From: Planctomycetia bacterium
GTDB lineage: Bacteria; Planctomycetota; Phycisphaerae; Phycisphaerales; SM1A02
Length of the DNA stretch: 8,048 nt
Reading direction: 5' to 3'
Assembly (NCBI GenBank): GCA_005799475.1
Contig: SYGQ01000008.1
Location: 1-8,048, forward strand
A program made the translations under genes and the position numbers. Of this stretch, positions 5,958 to 8,048 are shown piece after piece (the stretch's first letter is position 1; each line of letters starts with the position of its first letter). The notes under the pieces are model-generated. The model saw only the letters and a program-made list of their open reading frames with translations. It made no database searches and was not told the DNA's origin.

Positions 5958-6752
5958 CTACTGGCTGAGCCCAGACGACATCATTCGGGACATGTCCTGC
6001 ACCTGCTGCTGCATCTGATTCATCTGTGACTGCATCTGCTGCCGTTGCTGGAGCATTCCCGACATCGTCGACTTCATCTGCGCGAGGTCCGGCGGTGAGT
6101 TTGGTGCACTCGGGGCCACCGATGGCGCGCTCGGCGACGGCGAACTCGCGCTGGGCGTCAGGGTGAGGCTCACAATCCCCGCGTTCGCTCCCGCCACCAC
6201 AAATCGCGTGTTCCACACGACCGAGCCATCGTCCTTAAAGGTGAACGAGACTTGAAGTGCGCGCGATTGGCCACTGGCTGTCAGCAGTGAATTCGTGCTC
6301 TCGAAGACAATTGCGTCCACGGCCGCGTCGTATCGACCCGCGAAGATGAACATCGAGCGGTCCCCATTGGTCATCTCGCTGCGCGTGAACCCAACGCCGG
6401 GGGTGAAGCCCATTGCGTCGATGGTCTGCAGTTGCGCTCCCTGCGCATTCCAGAGCGCGTGGTCGCCGGAGATGAAGTTGCCGCCGAGCGTCCAACCAAA
6501 ATGCGACTCCCCTTGGAATTCGCCCTGCGCCGAGCCATCAGGTCCCTGCGCAGCGCCCACGACGCTCCACGACCCGACGAGCTGATTGAGTTTCGCCAGT
6601 GCTGTGGCATCATCGGCACCGGCAGGCGTAATCGGCCCCGTCGTGCGCGTCCGCGTCCCCTGCGGCGTCCCCTGCGAGAGACTCACGGCCGCCAACGAGA
6701 GCGAGACGAGCGCGCCCGCGAGCGCGCCAACGGCGAATGTTCTGTGGTGCAT
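5958..6752 (-). CDS. Secreted DUF1579-like protein with Met/Gln-rich C-terminal helix
   Basis: The 264-residue product starts with a signal peptide (about 1-26; hydrophobic core AVGALAGALVSLSLAAV), so it is exported or periplasmic. Residues 50-198 match the DUF1579 pattern: LNQLVGSW (55-62), a G-x-F/W beta-rich core including LGGNFISGDH (89-98), DAMGFTPGVGFTRSEMTNGD (112-131) and AGRYD (138-142). This predicts a beta-barrel-like fold of unknown ligand. A Ser/Pro/Ala linker (200-221) leads to a tail (222-264) that is very rich in Met and Gln and is probably a coiled coil. I start at the ATG at 6752 because it gives the signal peptide; the longer open frame upstream enters the deaminase gene. 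The AAGGG just before the ATG overlaps the upstream stop (TGA-AGGG-ATG), which is unusually close for a ribosome site and points to re-initiation after the deaminase. No role in tryptophan breakdown is evident. DUF1579 proteins are common in planctomycetes and remain uncharacterised. Confidence 0.85.
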   Translation of the reverse strand: MHHRTFAVGALAGALVSLSLAAVSLSQGTPQGTRTRTTGPITPAGADDATALAKLNQLVGSWSVVGAAQGPDGSAQGEFQGESHFGWTLGGNFISGDHALWNAQGAQLQTIDAMGFTPGVGFTRSEMTNGDRSMFIFAGRYDAAVDAIVFESTNSLLTASGQSRALQVSFTFKDDGSVVWNTRFVVAGANAGIVSLTLTPSASSPSPSAPSVAPSAPNSPPDLAQMKSTMSGMLQQRQQMQSQMNQMQQQVQDMSRMMSSGLSQ

Positions 6753-6756
6753 CCCT

Positions 6757-7221
6757 TCAGGGTACTGAGGCGTCGATGGTTCGGAACATGACGCCAGCCT
6801 CATCGAAGAGCGACTTCGCGAGGTCCACCGACTTCTGCCAATGCTCATCGCCCGCGGCCGTCGTACATGTCACAACTTCGGCGATCCCGGCCTGAATGAT
6901 CGCGAGCGCGCACTGCACGCACGGGCTGAAACTCGAGTACAGCGTGCACCCCAACGGGCTCGCGCCGTTGCGCGCGCACTGCACGATCGCATTGAGTTCG
7001 GCGTGGCAGATGAGGTCGTACTTCACCGGCCGCACGAGCCGATCCGGAAGGTCGTCGATTCCCTGCGGCAGCCCATTGAATCCTGTGGCGATGACCTGTT
7101 TCGACGCATTGACGATCACGCACCCAACCCCGCGCGATGGATCCTTGCTCCACGAGGCAATCTGCCGCGACAGTTCAAGGAATCGCAGGTGCCACTTGTC
7201 TGAATGCGATTCGTGCGTCAT
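6757..7221 (-). CDS. Deoxycytidylate (dCMP) deaminase-family zinc enzyme
   Basis: The 154-residue cytoplasmic enzyme belongs to the CMP/dCMP deaminase zinc superfamily and is predicted to convert dCMP to dUMP for thymidylate synthesis. The zinc site is complete: HAE (73-75; H73 ligand, E75 proton shuttle) and PCVQC (100-104; C101 and C104 ligands). FNGLPQGIDDLPDR (48-61) is the substrate-loop region typical of dCMP deaminases rather than of cytidine or tRNA deaminases. SKDPSRGVGCVIV (25-37) is the usual first strand. Length is typical. The ATG at 7221 overlaps the DinB-like gene's stop as ATGA; the longer open frame upstream to 7527 lies inside that gene in another phase. The downstream DUF1579-like gene begins 4 bases after its stop. 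The alternative is a related ComEB-type or pyrimidine-salvage deaminase of different base specificity. Confidence 0.92.
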   Translation of the reverse strand: MTHESHSDKWHLRFLELSRQIASWSKDPSRGVGCVIVNASKQVIATGFNGLPQGIDDLPDRLVRPVKYDLICHAELNAIVQCARNGASPLGCTLYSSFSPCVQCALAIIQAGIAEVVTCTTAAGDEHWQKSVDLAKSLFDEAGVMFRTIDASVP

Positions 7222-7715
7222 TGCGAACCATCCTTCACCCACTTCGTCTGCACCTTCGCTCGGCGAAGGAACGCGGAGAGTTGCCCAGTGTGGTGCTGGA
7301 CATGGCGAAGGCTGTAGAGGTGCAGTTCCGCGCGTGTGAACGAGAGCCACGGGAATCCCGCGGCCCCACGCAGGCTCGCGCTCGTCTCGCGGCCCACGCT
7401 CGCGCGGACCTTGCGCCTGACATGCGCGACATAGTCGATGAGTTCGGGCCGAGTCATGACGCGCGACGGGTACTCGTCCTCGGCATCGGACGCGCCACCT
7501 GGATGAAACCTTGCGTGCGGTTTCCATGCCTCATGCGTCTTCGCCGTGTACCCGTCGGTGCAGTAGAGCGTGTGGTAGGCGACATGCCAAAATGCGTACT
7601 TGCCCACCTTGCCCTTCCACGAGCGCGCCGGGCACGCGCGCAGGCACTCCTCAAGCATCGCGAGCGACGCGTCGAATTGGCTGAGCACGATTCGCTTGTA
7701 GTCGGGCAGGTCCAT
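7218..7715 (-). CDS. DinB/YfiT-like metal-dependent four-helix protein
   Basis: The 165-residue product fits the DinB superfamily of four-helix-bundle proteins, which hold a divalent metal with three histidines. An N-terminal helix (5-28) precedes KYAFWHVAYHTLYCTDGY (39-56), with H44 or H48 as first ligand. The C-terminal LYSLRHVQHHTGQL (133-146) carries H138 and H142, the usual HxxxH pair. Members include thiol-dependent transferases and damage-induced proteins of unknown role, so no substrate can be named. I start at the ATG at 7715 (MDLPDYKR...). A GTG at 7736 in the same frame would add seven basic residues and leave a 4-base gap to the upstream gene. No strong ribosome site separates the choices. 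The stop overlaps the deaminase start (ATGA), indicating coupling. The arrangement gives no clear functional link to the tryptophan genes. Confidence 0.87.
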   Translation of the reverse strand: MDLPDYKRIVLSQFDASLAMLEECLRACPARSWKGKVGKYAFWHVAYHTLYCTDGYTAKTHEAWKPHARFHPGGASDAEDEYPSRVMTRPELIDYVAHVRRKVRASVGRETSASLRGAAGFPWLSFTRAELHLYSLRHVQHHTGQLSAFLRRAKVQTKWVKDGSQ

Positions 7716-7740
7716 GCGGGGACGGTAGCGCGCCACCGCT

Positions 7741-8048
7741 TCAACTGCTGCGCTTCAACTCGACGGCGTGAAGATTCATGAGCGGACCCTTGAGCGCGCC
7801 GCCGGTCTTGATCTCGACGATCGCACGGCCGGGCGACTCGACATGGAATGCCCCGACCGCGACGCCCTTGTACACATCCCAGTCGCCGGTGGCTTCGGTG
7901 CGACCTCGGAGTTTGGTCTCACCGACGGTCACTTCGAACTCCTGTCCGGCGACCTCACCCATACATGACTGGAGGACCCGCACGCCGTAGTCACCAGCCT
8001 TCGTGAACTCCACGACCCAGCGCGCCGCGTCGGTGGCGTCGACCCAGC
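7741..8048 (-). CDS. C-terminal part of a protein ending in a galactose-binding/CBM-like beta-sandwich (runs off right edge)
   Basis: Only the last ~101 residues are visible, and the frame remains open to the window edge, so the gene begins outside. The segment reads as a carbohydrate-binding-type beta-sandwich: ARWVVEFTKAGDYGVRVLQSC, then FEVTVGETKLRGR, TGDWDVYKGVAVG, RAIVEIKT and LMNLHAVELKR. This order (W-x-x-F-x-x-x-G-x-Y-x-V, V-G-x-x-L, T-G-x-W, v-x-i-x, l-x-x-V-x-L) resembles the small C-terminal domains on many planctomycete sulfatases, alpha-L-fucosidases and related secreted glycan enzymes. The catalytic domain, if any, is not visible. A GTG at 8013 in this frame is an internal valine, not the start. 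Ending at 7741, the gene lies 25 bases before the DinB-like start, so it may be first in the visible run or a separate unit. Confidence 0.75.
   Translation of the reverse strand, partial: WVDATDAARWVVEFTKAGDYGVRVLQSCMGEVAGQEFEVTVGETKLRGRTEATGDWDVYKGVAVGAFHVESPGRAIVEIKTGGALKGPLMNLHAVELKRSS

Noticed and set aside
5953..6216. 88-residue N-terminal extension of the membrane protein into the DUF1579-like gene
   Set aside because: It reads the Met/Gln tail and linker of the upstream gene in another phase. The hydrophobic N-terminus at 5952 gives a better start.
7222..7527. N-terminal extension of the deaminase frame into the DinB-like gene
   Set aside because: The DinB frame there carries the conserved HxxxH helix, and the deaminase family length begins at the ATG at 7221.
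1..8048. Mobile element, prophage, CRISPR or defence system
   Set aside because: I found no transposase, integrase, direct-repeat array, tRNA or attachment-like repeat. The deaminase is a dCMP deaminase-type enzyme with ordinary neighbours and no nuclease or effector partner, so a defence role is not supported.

Overview
The window reads as a high-GC bacterial chromosome segment, most likely from a planctomycete (perhaps a Phycisphaerae-type lineage). That placement is inferred from two genes at the left end. One is an ECF sigma factor of the Sigma70_ECF/TIGR02999 type that is abundant in planctomycetes. The other is a secreted CotH-kinase-family protein with a Gly/Pro-rich tail. A C-terminal carbohydrate-binding-like domain at the right edge also fits. 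No phylogenetic marker gene is present, so the assignment stays tentative.

Layout. Positions 1-402 (minus) hold the N-terminal part of an ECF sigma factor that runs off the left edge. A 141-base divergent gap (403-543) separates it from the CotH-like gene at 544-1983 (plus). Everything from 1980 to 8048 is a tight co-directional minus-strand run of nine genes. In transcription order these are: a partial CBM-like protein, a DinB-family protein, a dCMP deaminase-like enzyme, a secreted DUF1579-like protein, a four-helix membrane protein, a short-chain dehydrogenase-like protein (SDR), kynurenine formamidase (KynB), 2-aminomuconate semialdehyde dehydrogenase-like (AMSDH), and a RidA-family 2-aminomuconate deaminase-like protein. 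Junctions are 4-8 base overlaps or gaps of 2-53 bases, so most or all of the run is probably one transcription unit with translational coupling.

Function. The last three or four genes form part of the tryptophan-kynurenine-3-hydroxyanthranilate meta-cleavage pathway. KynB makes kynurenine from N-formylkynurenine. AMSDH oxidises 2-aminomuconate semialdehyde, and the RidA-family enzyme deaminates 2-aminomuconate. Tryptophan dioxygenase, kynurenine monooxygenase, kynureninase, 3-hydroxyanthranilate dioxygenase and ACMS decarboxylase are not in the window and would have to lie elsewhere. The SDR gene adjoins kynB but has lost the normal SDR catalytic Tyr/Lys pair.

No tRNA, rRNA, CRISPR array, insertion sequence or phage gene was seen. 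The window looks like an ordinary chromosomal region. Its most interesting points are the partial kynurenine module, the non-canonical SDR and membrane protein coupled to it, and the very compact convergent end at 1980-1983, where two genes share a CTAG tetranucleotide as their stop codons.
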